DNA from: Echinococcus granulosus
Taxonomy: Eukaryota; Platyhelminthes; Cestoda; Cyclophyllidea; Taeniidae
Assembly: GCF_000524195.1 (NCBI RefSeq)
Contig: NW_020170381.1
Coordinates: 2,586,714-2,650,713, forward strand
DNA length: 64,000 nucleotides
Reading direction: 5' to 3'
In this document: positions 13,146 to 25,800 of the stretch, piece by piece
Numbering within the stretch: position 1 is the stretch's first letter
Layout of the letters: every line of letters begins with the position of its first letter
Made by a program: the position numbers and the translations under genes
The notes under the pieces: generated by a model
Databases searched by the model: none
What the model was told of the DNA's origin: nothing
What the model saw: the letters and a program-made list of their open reading frames with translations, nothing else

Positions 13146-15365
13146 CTTCCATCAGACGGGCATTTGCAAATGGATAATTGCGATAGCTTAATCACATTCT
13201 TTGATGTCCTGGCCAAGAGGTCATGCCTCAGATTATCTGCTAACCCACACTCCAAGCGTCTGCATTCCTCTTTTTTTCGCGGACATTATAATCATTTGAA
13301 GCACCGCGCTATACAATTTTCAGAACATACTTGAATTTCGCCGACTGAACCACGTATTCGTACGAGGGGTCGTGTCTGTGCTACAAAATACTAAATACCT
13401 ACTGCAATTGGTCCGTAAATGCACTACGCTTTAGTATTAGCGTAGTTTTTATTCATTTTCAGGGCACGACCTTGTGTCAAAAACTCTGTGTTTGGAAAAT
13501 TCTATGGCTATGATAAAGTCGATTTGATTGCTCTCTTCCTTTTCCTTTTTAAAAGCTGCCATATAACGTTTACAACTTCATTAAAAAATCGCGAAACGGC
13601 GTGTTTTCCGCGTCTGAATAAAAGCACCGCACCCCTAGGGCTGCGACTGCGTTGAATCATCTGCCGTTTGTTTACCGACTGCTTAAAATATGCAGCTTAT
13701 GCTAACTTGTGTATTTTTTGAGACAATATATTATCAATCTAGGAGTAGTTAAATGTGATGAAAAATAGCTAATGCTTTAGATTTCCACTATTGCCTTATT
13801 TTACCCGCAGTGAATAAGTCACGAATGCAAAAATAAGTAGATAATTGATAGACTACCATGCACAGGCATAACCTTCTCATCGTTGACAGCTCACTTTTCT
13901 TCCAAAAAAGAGAGGTAATAAGGAAGCTCACTTTATTTTCCCGCTGAAAGTCCATTCCTGCAGTAAAATTGGCTGATACTTCGGACTTGTTATAATCATA
14001 TCAAAGCGTCTCAACTCTCCTGTCTTCTGCTGGAACGGGGGCTAGCAATCCACACTGCTACTTGAAGCATTCGAGTCACACCTTGCGACAGCAATTCGTG
14101 TAAAACGAACTCACGTAGCAGATACATCTTGTTTCTTGTGAAGAAATATCAATTGTTTGAGTACTTTTAAACCAAACAAATGCAGACACCTGAAGAATCA
14201 CGAAGGAGCATTTGCAATAAGGCTGAACACCTCTCAAAAAAGCCATGTTTTAGCTTGGGTTTGTGCAAAGGTTACATCCTACGGGAACGAAATTCCCGAA
14301 TAATTTAGTTTAATCCCTTAGAGATTAGTATCTAGAAGGCGTCTGTTGCTTAGGCAAAAAATTTCAGTTTTAACGTGTAGTAACTACAGCACCTAGAACC
14401 GTGATATTTCCTTTTAATGCTAAAAATAAATTCCCGTAAGAAGTTAAAATGTACCTTTTCAACCCTGTTACCAATAAACCAAATGTTCAAATTCTAAAAG
14501 GGACTTGCATTTTGTGTGAAAGAAAATGGGTTTTTTAGATCCCACTTTAAGCCAAGAGGAAGAAAACATTTCCTGCTTTTTATGATGCGAGGAACTCATT
14601 AGCTGCCTCAACCGAGATTCCATACTTTAAACATTTCCAAGTCTTGTCTACTAATGGTCGGGATACACCCGGTTATCTGCAAAGTGCGGCACGGCGTTCA
14701 ATTTACCACCTCCATTTTGCTGCACTGTCAGGAGAAAAAAAATAAACGTACAAGTTATTTTTTCGACAGACGAGGCCCATTTTTTGTAAACATGCACCCA
14801 TTTATTTCCAAAAACCCTTCAACACTTTAGGCAAGGTGATGTAATCTTACAAATGAAAAATTTCTGCATCGGTTTCAAGTACTTTCCGTATTCATTCCAC
14901 AGTATTCGCGTTGAACTGAGGCCTTGTTTTTGCGCATAAAAAAGGATATGACCAGCTACCCCCTAGTAGTAAAGTGATACGTGTCTGTATCGCAACATCA
15001 GTCGAGTTCATACCAAGTTTTGGTTTACTTATAAGAGAGTTTAGGAGCGACATCAACTTAGAGGCCGATGCTTAATACTAGGTGAAGTTTGAATTCATTC
15101 ACTGGAAGTCAAGAACGTCAAAAGTTACTGGGTTCTTGTCTGGCAGCAGATACCTCATCACAGGTCAGCGATATTTAAGGGAGCATGCGATTCTATCAAC
15201 TTTATAAAATATGTTGCTTTTTATGACGCTTCCATAATGCAAAACTATGGGCTTGAGAGATTTGACCAAGTGTTCATTGAGTATTGGAAGGAGCTAACCA
15301 AAATGCCAGTAATAAAAGAGAAATTACTATTCGAAATTCAAAATATACTCCACTCTTTATATTAA

Positions 15366-15385
15366 CCACTTTTCCCTTCATTCAG
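15366..15385 (+). promoter_or_regulatory. Probable trans-splice (spliced-leader) acceptor
   Basis: A pyrimidine-rich tract ending in ttcag, 41 bases before the ATG of the small gene at 15427, with no evident upstream exon. Flatworms add a spliced leader at such sites; its use here is inferred from position and composition. Confidence 0.4.
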
Positions 15386-15426
15386 TGTTGAAGTGCTTTT
15401 GAGTTTTATTTGGGGAAAAACAAGAA

Positions 15427-16546
15427 ATGAAGAGAAAATCCCAAAGCATGGATTGGCTTTGGAGGTTTCTCAAAGCTGTGATTCGTGGACGCGAGCTTAA
15501 CGCGGAGAAAAGTCCTATCCGACTGCAGGTATGACATTTAAGGCTGTAATGGGGTGTACTTTAACGTACAAGCAGATCCGGGCATGGGCGTTATGATTGC
15601 AATAGCTTCTCCCTATCGAATCTTAAAAATGTGACCCTCAACACAAATGCGTATTAGCTCTTCGAAGCCATAAAATGAAGTAACTTTTATTAAAAAATGC
15701 GTACCAACAGTGCTTTTCCTTCCTAATTCATACAATTTGTAAAATGAACCTTGAGGTGGAAAGATGCCCGACTTCGGAAATGAGTTACCATTTAAACGAG
15801 CATTCCTCAGTGTTCTGCGCACATCCATGACGGCTTCAAACCAAACTATCGGTAGAAAAACCATTGCCTGCTTCAGTATTTCATTTACCTCGACACTCAT
15901 TTCCGTTAACTTACTCTCAGAATGTTTGAATTGTCTTCACCTTATATTATTAGTAAACTTATTTCAATCGCCTGAGTATTGGTGGCCAATGCCAATTTGA
16001 CATAGTTGCGCAATGCCCATTACCTTAATGACTTGGAAGAAGATCGTTGGTCACTGCATTTGCTAGCCTAAGAATATTAACCTAACCCATACTGTAAGTA
16101 AAATGCATAAAGTTGAGTGGTCCTTTTACAGACGCAGGGGAAATTTAGCACATTTGGACGCCTTGAACGCTTAGAATGGAATTGTCTGGACACCCTCACA
16201 ACACTCGTACTGCAATACACTGATGGTCGGGTACCTGTTTTCGCGTGTTAGGCACATACAAGCGTTCATTTGTGAATATACAAAGTTACAAGCCACAGCC
16301 CATATGCAAACATTTTCAGCTGTGTGATGCCTATTTCAGCCACATGACCTTGCTCCGAAATTGTTAACGAAAATTTGGAATTTTGAAGCTGAGGTTGAAA
16401 TTCTTTCCAAACTTGTTGTCAAAAAAAGATACTACAGTTCTGTAAACAAGAAGTATCCATCTGCTAGGACCCTTGAGAAAGCAGAACCGATGAAAAAAAT
16501 GGGATTAATGACGGTGAAGAAAGGAGCAGCAAAACTGTGGCGATGA
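15427..16546 (+). CDS. Unrecognised small basic protein, 135 aa, three exons
   Basis: Exons 15427-15528, 16132-16230 and 16340-16546 are all joined in phase 0. The peptide begins MKRKSQSMDWLWRFLKAVI. Exon 2 holds FGRLERLEWNCLDTLTTLVL. Exon 3 holds KLLTKIWNFEAEVEILSKL and ends in a Lys/Arg-rich tail, KKGAAKLWR and stop. Splice sites are CAG|GTATGA then ttttacag, and CGG|GTACCT then tatttcag. A likely trans-splice acceptor sits 41 bases before the ATG, and AATAAA follows at 16927. Each exon is open in one frame only, and those frames agree, which is good support for a real gene. I do not recognise the family. There is no signal peptide or membrane segment; the basic, helix-prone, Trp-containing sequence would suit a nucleolar or mitochondrial accessory protein, but that is a guess. 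The gene converges on the epimerase gene on the other strand. Confidence 0.5.
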
Positions 16547-16926
16547 ATACATCCCTGAGAGACTAGGTCATGAAAAATGTTCGTTTGATAGCAAACAAAT
16601 GTCTCCCAACACATGATTAACACATTGACCCGAGTCACAAGTAGAGTTTGCGATTTTTACGATCACTTCGGTCCCTGCCACTACAGCACTTTCGACTACG
16701 CATATTTCCAAAATTACACCTTAATTCAGGAAACCACATTCACACCAATGTAATGGTCATGTCAAACCTGTAAGCAAGAAGCGTACGCCCACACATATCA
16801 CTCCGGTTTTTTTAAGATTTATGCCATGCTGCATTTTTGAAAACGAAATCCATTTTACCTGCCTTGAAAAAAAAACACGCCCGGACAATGTGCAGAAGAC
16901 GCGCTCATGTAGCCGGCAACAACTTA

Positions 16927-16932
16927 AATAAA
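16927..16932 (+). terminator. Candidate poly(A) signal AATAAA
   Basis: Canonical hexamer 380 bases after the stop codon of the small gene ending at 16546 and before the convergent epimerase gene. Confidence 0.35.
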
Positions 16933-17210
16933 GTCAATCAAGAGCCTAGAAGCTGCTTCGCCCCAAGAAGATAATCACATAATACTGAAGAGACAAGATT
17001 GAAGCAATCAACTGGTAAAAACCAAAAGGAGCTTCACTTACTGAGGTTCATTGGCCTATGGAAGATTGCCATTTCGATTCTTCGTGAAATAAATCACCTA
17101 ATTATCTATGGTGGAAGCGGTTAGCCTTAGGATGTTTCGAAAATATTCAGATTTTAAGGCAGATACCCAACAGCCTATTATTAGTCCAGTCATGATCAAA
17201 ACAATGAGCG

Positions 17211-17216
17211 TTTATT
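17211..17216 (-). terminator. Candidate poly(A) signal AATAAA for the epimerase gene
   Basis: Canonical hexamer on the minus strand, about 180 bases beyond the epimerase stop codon at 17394. Confidence 0.4.
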
Positions 17217-17393
17217 TCTTACAAAAGACAAACGTCTACGGAAGTATCGAAATCACAGCCTCATAGGGCAGTCATATCAAATGAACCAAGAAGGTTAAAT
17301 TTATAATGCCTTATATCTACATGTTAGGAAACCATTTGTAATCTGGCAACCGATAACTTCGCCAAGTTTAAAAGCATAATCATGTTTGTAAAT

Positions 17394-19532
17394 TCACAAT
17401 TCTACGACGGTGGATCGCATGCTTCGTATGACAGCAGCCGGATCATCAGCACTCGTTACTGCGCTGCCTGAGACGATCATGTTAGCACCATTCTAAAAAA
17501 GTCCACAAACGACCTACTTATTAATCGGAAGTAATAAATACCTTCAAAAGCAGTTCAATGCTGGAGAACGATAGCGTTAATACGAAAACAAGGAAAACGC
17601 AACGAAATTCTGGTCCAAAGAAGTTGCGCATATCTAACGAACATTAATGAGGTTAACACATATAAAAAGTTGCAAGCGTTGTGTCTGGATTTAAAAGTAA
17701 TTACAAAACTAAATAGGCTACACTTAAAGACGATAGATGGAATGTAGATGACACGATTCCTGCCAGTATCCTCCAGGCACACAAACATACAAACAGTCAG
17801 GAGATAATAGCGGTCCGATAAAAATACGACCAAATATGTGCATTAATAGTATGGCAGTGGTTTGTGAAATCCATACACAAAATAACTTCACATACCTTAA
17901 TGCATTCGCGAATCGTCTTTGGGCCAACTCCACCGTCAACTTCAATATTTAGGTCTTGGTACTTCTCTCGAAGCGCCTTCACCTACAAGAGGGCTTATTA
18001 AGAGCCGGCACACAATAATATTTTCAAACCGGCTTAAAAACATCGAATAACAGGTATAAAAAGCATGGAAATTTAAAGTAGTGCCTTTTTGAACAGATTT
18101 AGAAGTTAACTGCAATTAAACAGTAGGGATCAATACCTTGGACATCATATCCGCCATAAAAGCCTGACCACCAAAACCAGGTTCAACAGTCATCACAAGT
18201 ATCATATCCACAAGATCAACATACGGGAAGACTTCCTCTACAACTGTTTTTGGCTTGATTCCCAGACCCACCTAGAACAGGCTCAGAATGAAAGGCGATA
18301 TTAAGAATACGAACGTTACGATAGGAGAATGAAGCAATCTTATCACATTTTTGCATTTCAACAATTCGATGAGTCGGAAATACGAACCCACCTTCATGTC
18401 AGCCTCCCGAATCTTTCGAATGCACTGCTTAACGTCATCAGTGGCCTCGAGGTGAAAGGTATATTGAGTGGCTCCAGCTTGACGCATTCCCTCGATCCAC
18501 TACTCTTAGACCAAGAATCCGGATGTTATGAACTCAAAAAAAGTAGATGGACTAATTAGGACTTTTAAATTAGTGCAGACAGGGCACTCCACAAGAAGGA
18601 AACTACAATTATGTAGAGATTTTACGATAGTGCACCTTTTCAGCACAGCACATTTTGAAATCATCAGAACAGTTAGTTGAGGACAAGATCAGACCCCCAA
18701 AATCCACATCCGATGAAAAATACAAAATAAAGGTTGTGCGAAAATATGCTGGAACAAAGTTAACAAAATTTTGGCATTTCTGACACGGAACAACTTAAGT
18801 CTGAAGAAAACAGGTTCCCAAAAACTTTTTTAATTGCCTTGACTTTTTAGACCACAAAGCATTGCTCACTACTTATTATTACCATAAGGTATATTATGGA
18901 AATTTAGCTCATTAAAAATTTCCAACATATTGGCTATAACTAATAGGCGAAAGCTAGGCTGTAAATGTATGAAGAGAACGTAAATTTGGAGGAGAGAGAA
19001 CAGTAGGGATAATAGAGTACAGCATAGAAAATAATACTTGGGGTAAATGACAACTGGTTCGTGCGTAACCTTCGCACAGATGACAAGCTCACAGATCAAA
19101 TTTGTAGAAAATGTTAAAGCAATTCCTCACTCCCACATTTTGAACAAATAGATGTGATCATAGTTTTATTCCACTTAAATTACTCCAAACACCGACAAAA
19201 AATAGACTACCTCGAAAAGTGATCATTCCTATGTTAAATTTGGTGAATGAACAACAAGTTGAAGGAAGCACGAACCTTTTCAGGTTCTGAAACCATCATG
19301 TGTAGGTCCAAGAAGGTTTCAGACGGTAGTTTGGGTCTTAAACACGACACAACTGGGTGTCCAAAGGTGATGTTCGGTACGAAATGTCCATCCATAACGT
19401 CCAAATGAAGGTAGTCCGCACCTGAATCGATTAGCTTCACAGACAAGTCCGCCAAAGAAGAGAGGTCACCGTTTAGCACTGACGGTCCTATCCAAACTTG
19501 ATTTGAGCACGGTACATGGGCACCGTGACCAT
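17394..19532 (-). CDS. RPE: Ribulose-phosphate 3-epimerase
   Basis: Interconverts ribulose 5-phosphate and xylulose 5-phosphate in the cytosolic pentose phosphate pathway. Five exons read right to left: 19532(start uncertain)-19276, 18499-18392, 18271-18137, 17982-17896 and 17492-17394. All internal junctions are phase 0. Family landmarks in order: [30 protein letters not shown] with the metal-binding His and Asp; [46 protein letters not shown] with the second catalytic Asp; and [13 protein letters not shown], the phosphate-binding end. From the ATG at 19517 the protein would be about 223 residues, close to the usual 228. Oddity: the natural start (MYRAQIKF after ATGs at 19532 and 19517) is in a different frame from IGPSVLN and meets TAG at once. 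One extra base in the TTT at 19494-19496 would join the frames. The in-frame alternative is an ATG at 19674, giving a 275-residue protein with an unconserved N-terminus. Confidence 0.93.
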
Positions 19533-19547
19533 GATTTTCACAGCCTC

Positions 19548-19558
19548 CTGAGGGAAAA
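19548..19558 (-). promoter_or_regulatory. Probable trans-splice acceptor of the epimerase gene
   Basis: On the minus strand ttttccctcag precedes, by 15 bases, the ATG at 19532 that would start an epimerase of normal length. It could be a spliced-leader acceptor or the acceptor of an intron behind a 5' exon not found here. Confidence 0.35.
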
Positions 19559-19674
19559 TAATGAGCGCCGAACCTTAAAAAAGACTTCACCCCCACTAAG
19601 ATTGGTTTCTCAAATGCGTCAAGTGGTTTAATTTGCAGTATCAAATTCCAATCCATGTTAGTACGAACCCCCAT

Positions 19675-21113
19675 TTCTCAAAACCTAAAAAAGGTGTACT
19701 TTGATGGCACGGACCAAATGCTGAGTGAAGAAGTTACGAAACAAGATGGCACATGTTTTGACTACCGACAAAGTGATGCCTAGATTTGAGATCCCAGAGT
19801 ATGGACATTAGTAACAAGATTCAAACGAAAATGGACCAGCAGTTCTCCCCTAACGCCATAAAGGATCGCAAGATCAAACGTCTACACTAAGTAGAGTATT
19901 GAAAAGACGCAAAACAGAAGCACAAATCTAGCTTAATTGATAGGCTGTTTTAAGTAGGTTCGATAGATTAAATTGGGTCGATGTGCAATTATCGAGAATA
20001 CGAATATTGGCATGCGATCCGAACCAAGAACGTGGGAATTTAAGATCATTTCGGTCTAAGGAAATCGCATCACAGTCAAAAAAGACTATATCCACCAACC
20101 TGCCATGACGAAAGAATAGAGACAACAAGCATAACACACTGACCTTAAAAAGCAAATCCAGTAAATCGGGGTGTAAGGAGTGAACCATCTCCACAAATGA
20201 CAAAATAAGCATAAAATGTAAGGCTTTAACACCAATGGTTCAACAAAGTTTCTAGACGTTTTTAAAAAACGTAGAGCAACCCTTTTCTATATCCTTGTTT
20301 TTTTTACTTTTAAGTGGGTACAAGGTCATTTTGCAATAACTCCTATCTTTAATTGTTCGTGTCCACTTTGAATTGTGCAAGGATTTCTATTGTTAGGGCG
20401 CGTAATACCTTAAAAGACCTACACAACTTATTTTTGGGCTGAATATATTAGTCAACACTTCGATTATTGCTTAGTGGTTTTGCTCCAGTCAGACTTCTAA
20501 GGGTATTGACAAGGGTTTTTGAAAAGTGGCCATTTTTAAAATATGTTTTATAGCAGTTTAGGAAAATACTACCTATTCCATACATGGACCAAGATTTCAC
20601 TTTTAAACTGGTGCGTAAATAAGAGCCCATAAAACTAATACGCACTGTTTCACATTAAAAAACTTGCAAAGCTCTTTGGAATAGTAAAGGGATACTTTGT
20701 ATTTTAGCCATTACACCTTTGCCAGGTGGGCAGGCCCTTGGGCCATGCCAGTAGCCTTAACTCCTTCTGTAGATCAAATATGCATATTCTGCTCCAGGAC
20801 CGCGTTTCTTCGCCTCCTGTAGAGTCTAAAGACAATGCAAGCAGAACTAATAGATTTGCCTTGATATTTTGTATTAAGTTGACTTGTATTTAAAATTGTA
20901 CACGCCCTCCTGAAAAACTCCAGTCTCAAATTTAACTTTATACCAAATACAAAAGTGCAAACTTATTCACTTTTTATTTAGTAACACAAATTTCATCTAA
21001 ACTAACAGCATTTTGATCATTTGGGGTTTTTTGCCACTTTCATGCATTTCCGGCAATAATTTTTGGAGTTTTTTACGTAGTATGTGGTTTTTCTACGTCA
21101 CTTTGCTTTTTTA
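19675..21113. other. Intergenic region between divergent epimerase and HEI10 genes
   Basis: About 1.4 kb of AT-rich sequence with short chance frames only. As the shared upstream region of two divergently transcribed genes it should hold both promoters, but I see no clear TATA or CCAAT arrangement. Confidence 0.4.
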
Positions 21114-21201
21114 GATGAAAGAAAACAACAGTTTAGTTGTTTATTCCAGCCTGGCTTGCCGCATTTCATGAAATTTGTGCGCTAAATTAAAAAGCGGTCT
21201 T

Positions 21202-22129
21202 ATGATATCGCGTGAGATAGAGTTGGCTTGCAATTATCGAAAGTGCAGGCAACCACTAGTCGAAACAGCTATCGTTACGATTTGTCAACATATATTTTGC
21301 CTTTCCCATGGACCTGGCTTAGAAACTGGCCAACATCGGACTAACTGCCCTGCGTGTAATTCTCCTCTTGACAGGAATGCAAATGATTTTATTGAGGTAA
21401 ATTTGTTTGATTTTTATTCACGCTGCTAAATAGGTTGATTTACAACCCTCTGATCGTTTTAAGTCACTCATTCTTGCTGGACAATCTCCAGAAATCATAT
21501 TGGATATTACAAGAAGGGCGATCACCTTTTACGAGTTACAGCAATCGCTCAGATCCCAATTCTTAGAATACGTTGCGGCAAAGTCTATAGAAAAAACAAG
21601 GTCGATTGAAAAAGAGCTTAAATCTCTTATGCTGAAAATGAAGGAGGAAAACTCAGTGTATGAACACATGAAAAAGGCCGTATGCTTATTTGATGTTTAT
21701 GTGTGTGTTTAGTTGACACAAGAATGTGAGGAACTCCGGTCCAAGCTCATTGCCTCCGACCAAAAATTGTCTCATCTGGAGCGCGAGTGTCAAAAATTAA
21801 GAATATCAGCTCGGAATATTAATAATTCCAGCTCAAGCGAGGCTCAACCTTTGAACAGATCTTTCGCTAATCCAAATAACGTAGTCAAAAACTCTTGGAA
21901 GCCAGACTTAAAGAGAACCCACCGAGAAATTCGTGCATCTCCAGATTCGCTCTCTGACTACAGTCCACTGAGAAGTGCCATGCGGTTGCATCAAGATGGA
22001 CAATTATTCGATCAATCATTCATACCGGACCGTGGCTCCCCATTTCGTTTTGTACCTGTCAACTCAATAAACCCAGACGCTGAAAAGGGTAACCCATCCA
22101 AAGCCTTTCAATTCCCTTTCGGTAATTGA
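21202..22129 (+). CDS. CCNB1IP1: HEI10/CCNB1IP1-type RING E3 ligase
   Basis: A meiotic RING protein that in other animals, plants and fungi (Zip3 relatives) marks recombination sites and promotes crossovers. Exons 21202-21396, 21434-21679 and 21713-22129 join in phase 0 to give 285 residues; human HEI10 has 277. The N-terminus carries the family's RING: CNYRKC (C10, C15), C28-x-H30, C33-x2-H36 and CPAC (C49, C52), with HIFC and CPACNS as in vertebrates. Exon 2 carries the diagnostic stretch LILAGQSPEIILDITRRA (vertebrate pattern VLAGLRPEIVLDISSRA), then a coiled coil (SIEKELKSLMLKMKEEN) that continues into exon 3 (SDQKLSHLERECQKLR). The rest is a Ser/Asn-rich tail. The introns are only 37 and 33 nt. 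Pyrimidine-rich acceptors at 21114 and 21149 may receive a spliced leader; a short upstream frame, MKFVR and stop, precedes the chosen ATG. The chosen ATG puts the first RING Cys at residue 10, as in the family. Confidence 0.93.
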
Positions 22130-22242
22130 GAACGTTCGTGACCATCTCTTAGGCGGCGATTGTTGGCAAAACCGCAAAAATATTTTGGCGAGTTTCACAG
22201 GACCCCTTAGTCGATGAGACTCGGCGGTGCTTTCATGTTTTT

Positions 22243-22248
22243 AATAAA
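22243..22248 (+). terminator. Poly(A) signal AATAAA of the HEI10 gene
   Basis: Canonical hexamer about 115 bases after the stop codon. A second, tcaataaagg, follows near 22305. Confidence 0.55.
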
Positions 22249-22752
22249 TTTCTCGATAAAATCCGATTGAACTGGACCGCTTATCTGTTATCTTGTTTTA
22301 AATCAATAAAGGCTCTTTTCTGAGTTTTCTGTTTTTATGGCTTGTTTCAATAACGCCCCGTCCCGCGCTTGTTGGAACTTTGTAGGGTAAAGGTCATTGC
22401 ACGTAATCTGATAATTTCTTTCGGGGTTTCGAGGTCCTCCTCGATGCTCATGTTTGGCGATGTTGGCTGCATTGCGAAATTGGGGAGTTGAAGTTACTGA
22501 AGTGACTTCCTTGTGCTCAATGGAGTGCGGGACGTGTCGCATTAATCATGACGGAGGTTAAAATACCGTAGTTGGACCTACTTTGTTTTTCTTCCTTGCT
22601 CTTTCGTGTTTTTGTCTTTGCAATAAACATGAATGATTAAGAGTGGTGTGGTATGAAGTATTTTCCCGGTGCACTAGTTTGTGTGGAGTTGAGTGATTTA
22701 TCTAATTGCAATGGGCAAATGAAGTATGTGTGGTCGTAGGATTGCTCGAAAA

Positions 22753-22758
22753 TTTATT
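22753..22758 (-). terminator. Poly(A) signal AATAAA of the Pax6-type gene
   Basis: Canonical hexamer on the minus strand 47 bases beyond the stop codon at 22805. It leaves roughly 500 bases between the 3' ends of the convergent HEI10 and Pax genes. Confidence 0.45.
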
Positions 22759-22804
22759 CTATTGGTACATGTAAGTGTGATTGGATAGTGAAGCGGAGAG
22801 TTCA

Positions 22805-25800
22805 TTACACCAGAGGGTGTTGTGGAAGACTGCAAATTGGATTTTTTAGGTAGGTGGAAGCGTAGGTTGAGGTTATTATCGATTGGGGATCCTGGAAGTA
22901 GACGGTAGAGTCGGTGTGTGCCAGCATGGTGAATGGAGCCGAGCAATCAGTTACCTCACCACCGCTTCCGAGACATTCGCTCTCCGTGCTAGTACTGCCA
23001 CTCAGAGGCGGTCGCTCATTTGGAGGCAGCCGTTGTGATGGCACTTGAATTTGGCCCATCTCGCCATCGGTGGGATGAAAGGATGACACCAGATTCTTAG
23101 GGCCCTTAGCCTGTAAATGATTGGGATATGCTTAGCACTGGCGATTTGACGACCAGCATGGACGCCAAGAAATTTTCACCATATCATTTGATTGATAGAG
23201 TCAATAGAAATACAACTTAGTTGGCACTTGGTCTTACATGCTTTTGACAACATCATACACCTAATCTAAGGTATTCGAGCAGTCCTTATCGTGCTGATCA
23301 CTTTCAAAATTTACGCAATATTCACACAGCTGTCTTCCAAAGCCTGTGTTTTCTAAGGTTACGAGGTATCGAAAGATTCCTTAAAAAAGTGGAATTTTTC
23401 AGTGATAGTTTTTTATAATGTGGGAGGACTTTCAACTGATCCTAGTTCCATTCCATTTGACAGTCAATTTAGTAATTCAAAAACTGCCAAATTCAGTTGG
23501 GCAAATAACATGCATTTGTTGCATTCTCATTAAAAAATATTCTCAAAACGTGGATGATTTTGTGATTTGCAACAAATAAATTCAACTCTATAAGGTAACA
23601 CTTTAAGTTACCAGCACTCAAGGACAAGCCAACCTACGGAGGAGTTGTAAAAGGCGGTAGCGGTGGCAGCAGCTGTGCTGTCGTAGAGCCATGGGTGCTT
23701 GGAGTAATCCAGCCAGGCCTCATAGGGGTGGTAGCACCAGCCCTTGGGCTGACGCGAACCGTCTCCCTCGTAGTGACTTGCCTCTAATTTAGGCACATCC
23801 GTTGATGTCAGCGCCGTCAGATGCGCAGTCTCCACGCTGCTCGGCAGCAGCGACGGCGTAGCTGTCCGCCCCGTGACCGCCGCCACCGTCGTCCGTGAGC
23901 CCTTGCGGTACTTTGCACGTCGGTTCGCAAACCACACCTGGATCCTTGATTCCGGCAGTCCTGTCTCTCCCGACAATCGCTCTCGCGTGGAGTACTCTGG
24001 GTAGTGACTTTGCTCGAACTCTTCAATAGAGAGTAGTAGCTGCTCATTACTGCCTGTTTTTAGCAAGGAAGTTTGGACTTTTAAAACCCTAGAAAGGCTT
24101 CATTTGGTCATAGGTCTCCATATTTTTTGAAATCAACCCTTGTGCGCTAAGTTGTTAAAGTGCAAGGTCGCTACGCAAGACTGGTATGGATTATCTGACA
24201 ATTTTTATTTAAACTGCTTATCCGAATGATACGACATTGTCTTTTTTACTCTATTATCTAATGATGCGCGTTTTTGATAGGTTGAGTCACTAGACTACTA
24301 TAATTTACCACCTGATTCTAGATTCAATGACCCCGGCCGGTGTGTATTTGAACCCGCTGGTGTGGTGATGGTCGAATGGGAGTGTGCGTGGAGTAGGCGA
24401 GGGGAATAGATGGAACCCGGATTAGTAGCCTGGTCGAAGGGAGGGGAAAGTAATCATGACGCAAGGGAAGGCCGGAGGTGAGAGGAGTAACAGAGAGAGA
24501 AGGGGAGGAGGTGGACTGGGGGGAATGGAGATGGGAGCCACCGAAGCGTGAACCTATACGCGTGCACCCAAGAAAGGGAACTAAGTCCTTCCCTCACCCT
24601 CTCCTTCCATTCATCGAACAACTAAACAAAATTTTCTATTTGTGGGTTGATTACATCTAAGTTCTCTCACCTCGCTCCAGCATGGCAACTTGCTTTTGCG
24701 TAAATGCGGTGCGAGAACGCACTTGGGGCTTCTTTTCAGCCCCTTCGGATGCCACAGGAGAGTCGGCCTCACTGCTGAAACTGTCGACGCTGTCAGCTGC
24801 AGATCGCTTCTGGCCAGATGCCGGACTTGCCCAATCCAAGGTGTCAAAAGAGGAGACCGTAGGGGTCCAAACCTCAGGAGGTGCTAAGGTGGCAACACAA
24901 GGTGATGTCTCCGATGTTGACACTGTTGATAGATAGTGCTGTGCTCCTGCTCGGATTTTGTCGTCTAAAAGTGTGTAAAATTATACGATTTATAAAAAAG
25001 ACACTTGAACTGCTATACGATGCTAGCGTAGTTGAAAAATACTCACTATGATGACTAAAAAATTATCGTTGACGCAGACAGAAATATCTTGAAGATCATT
25101 GTTTTACGAAAAGCTAATCTACATACAACTTCGAGGGACTAAGATAGTAGTGATGCACATAACACAGTGATTTTTGATGTTTTATTTAAAAGTGCGCCGA
25201 CCTAAGCCCCCTCCCTTCCCCAGTTTGTACTTCAGCTCGCCAGCATGGCCTTCGAGTCGTACCAGTAACCCCCGTCCCAAGTGCGCCTTACAAATACGTT
25301 CGTTCATATTACTTTAGCGTTTATGACTTCATCTACAAGGCTTTCATAAATTTTTTAGGTCTGGTTAACGTTTTGAGGTAAGATGATACATAAATTAATT
25401 GTTTTAAGCAAATCGATTTAACACTGAATGCATTACTTATGTGAAAACTGCAAATGAAAAATCATATTCTACTTATCACGTGGAAATTACACCACCACAA
25501 ATGCGAGTATTAGCTCGAGCAGACTTCACATCAACCTTTGGTGATAGTGGCTCAAATCACCTATTTTATATGGAAAATCACTTCTTCTACTCTGCATAAT
25601 CCATTCAGTACTCGCGATTTGGTTATACAGCTTTAAAAACCCGTAATCCAGTAGTACATACAATGGACGATCTCACCTTGGCACAATGCAGTGTCGGGAG
25701 GGCATTCGTGGGAAGCAGTACAAGGGATCGCCTTCTCTAGCGACACTGACACCGCCGCAGAGACTTGGAGTAGATGTGGCTGCGGTGGTGGTGGTGAGTG

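Larger units (their letters stand above)
10509..15365. other. Intergenic or 5' intronic region upstream of the - strand KH gene
   Basis: About 4.9 kb, mostly AT-rich with no recognised gene. Two GC-rich patches stand out, 11290-11500 and 13060-13145, listed separately. The remaining reading frames are short and show no domain. Confidence 0.4.
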
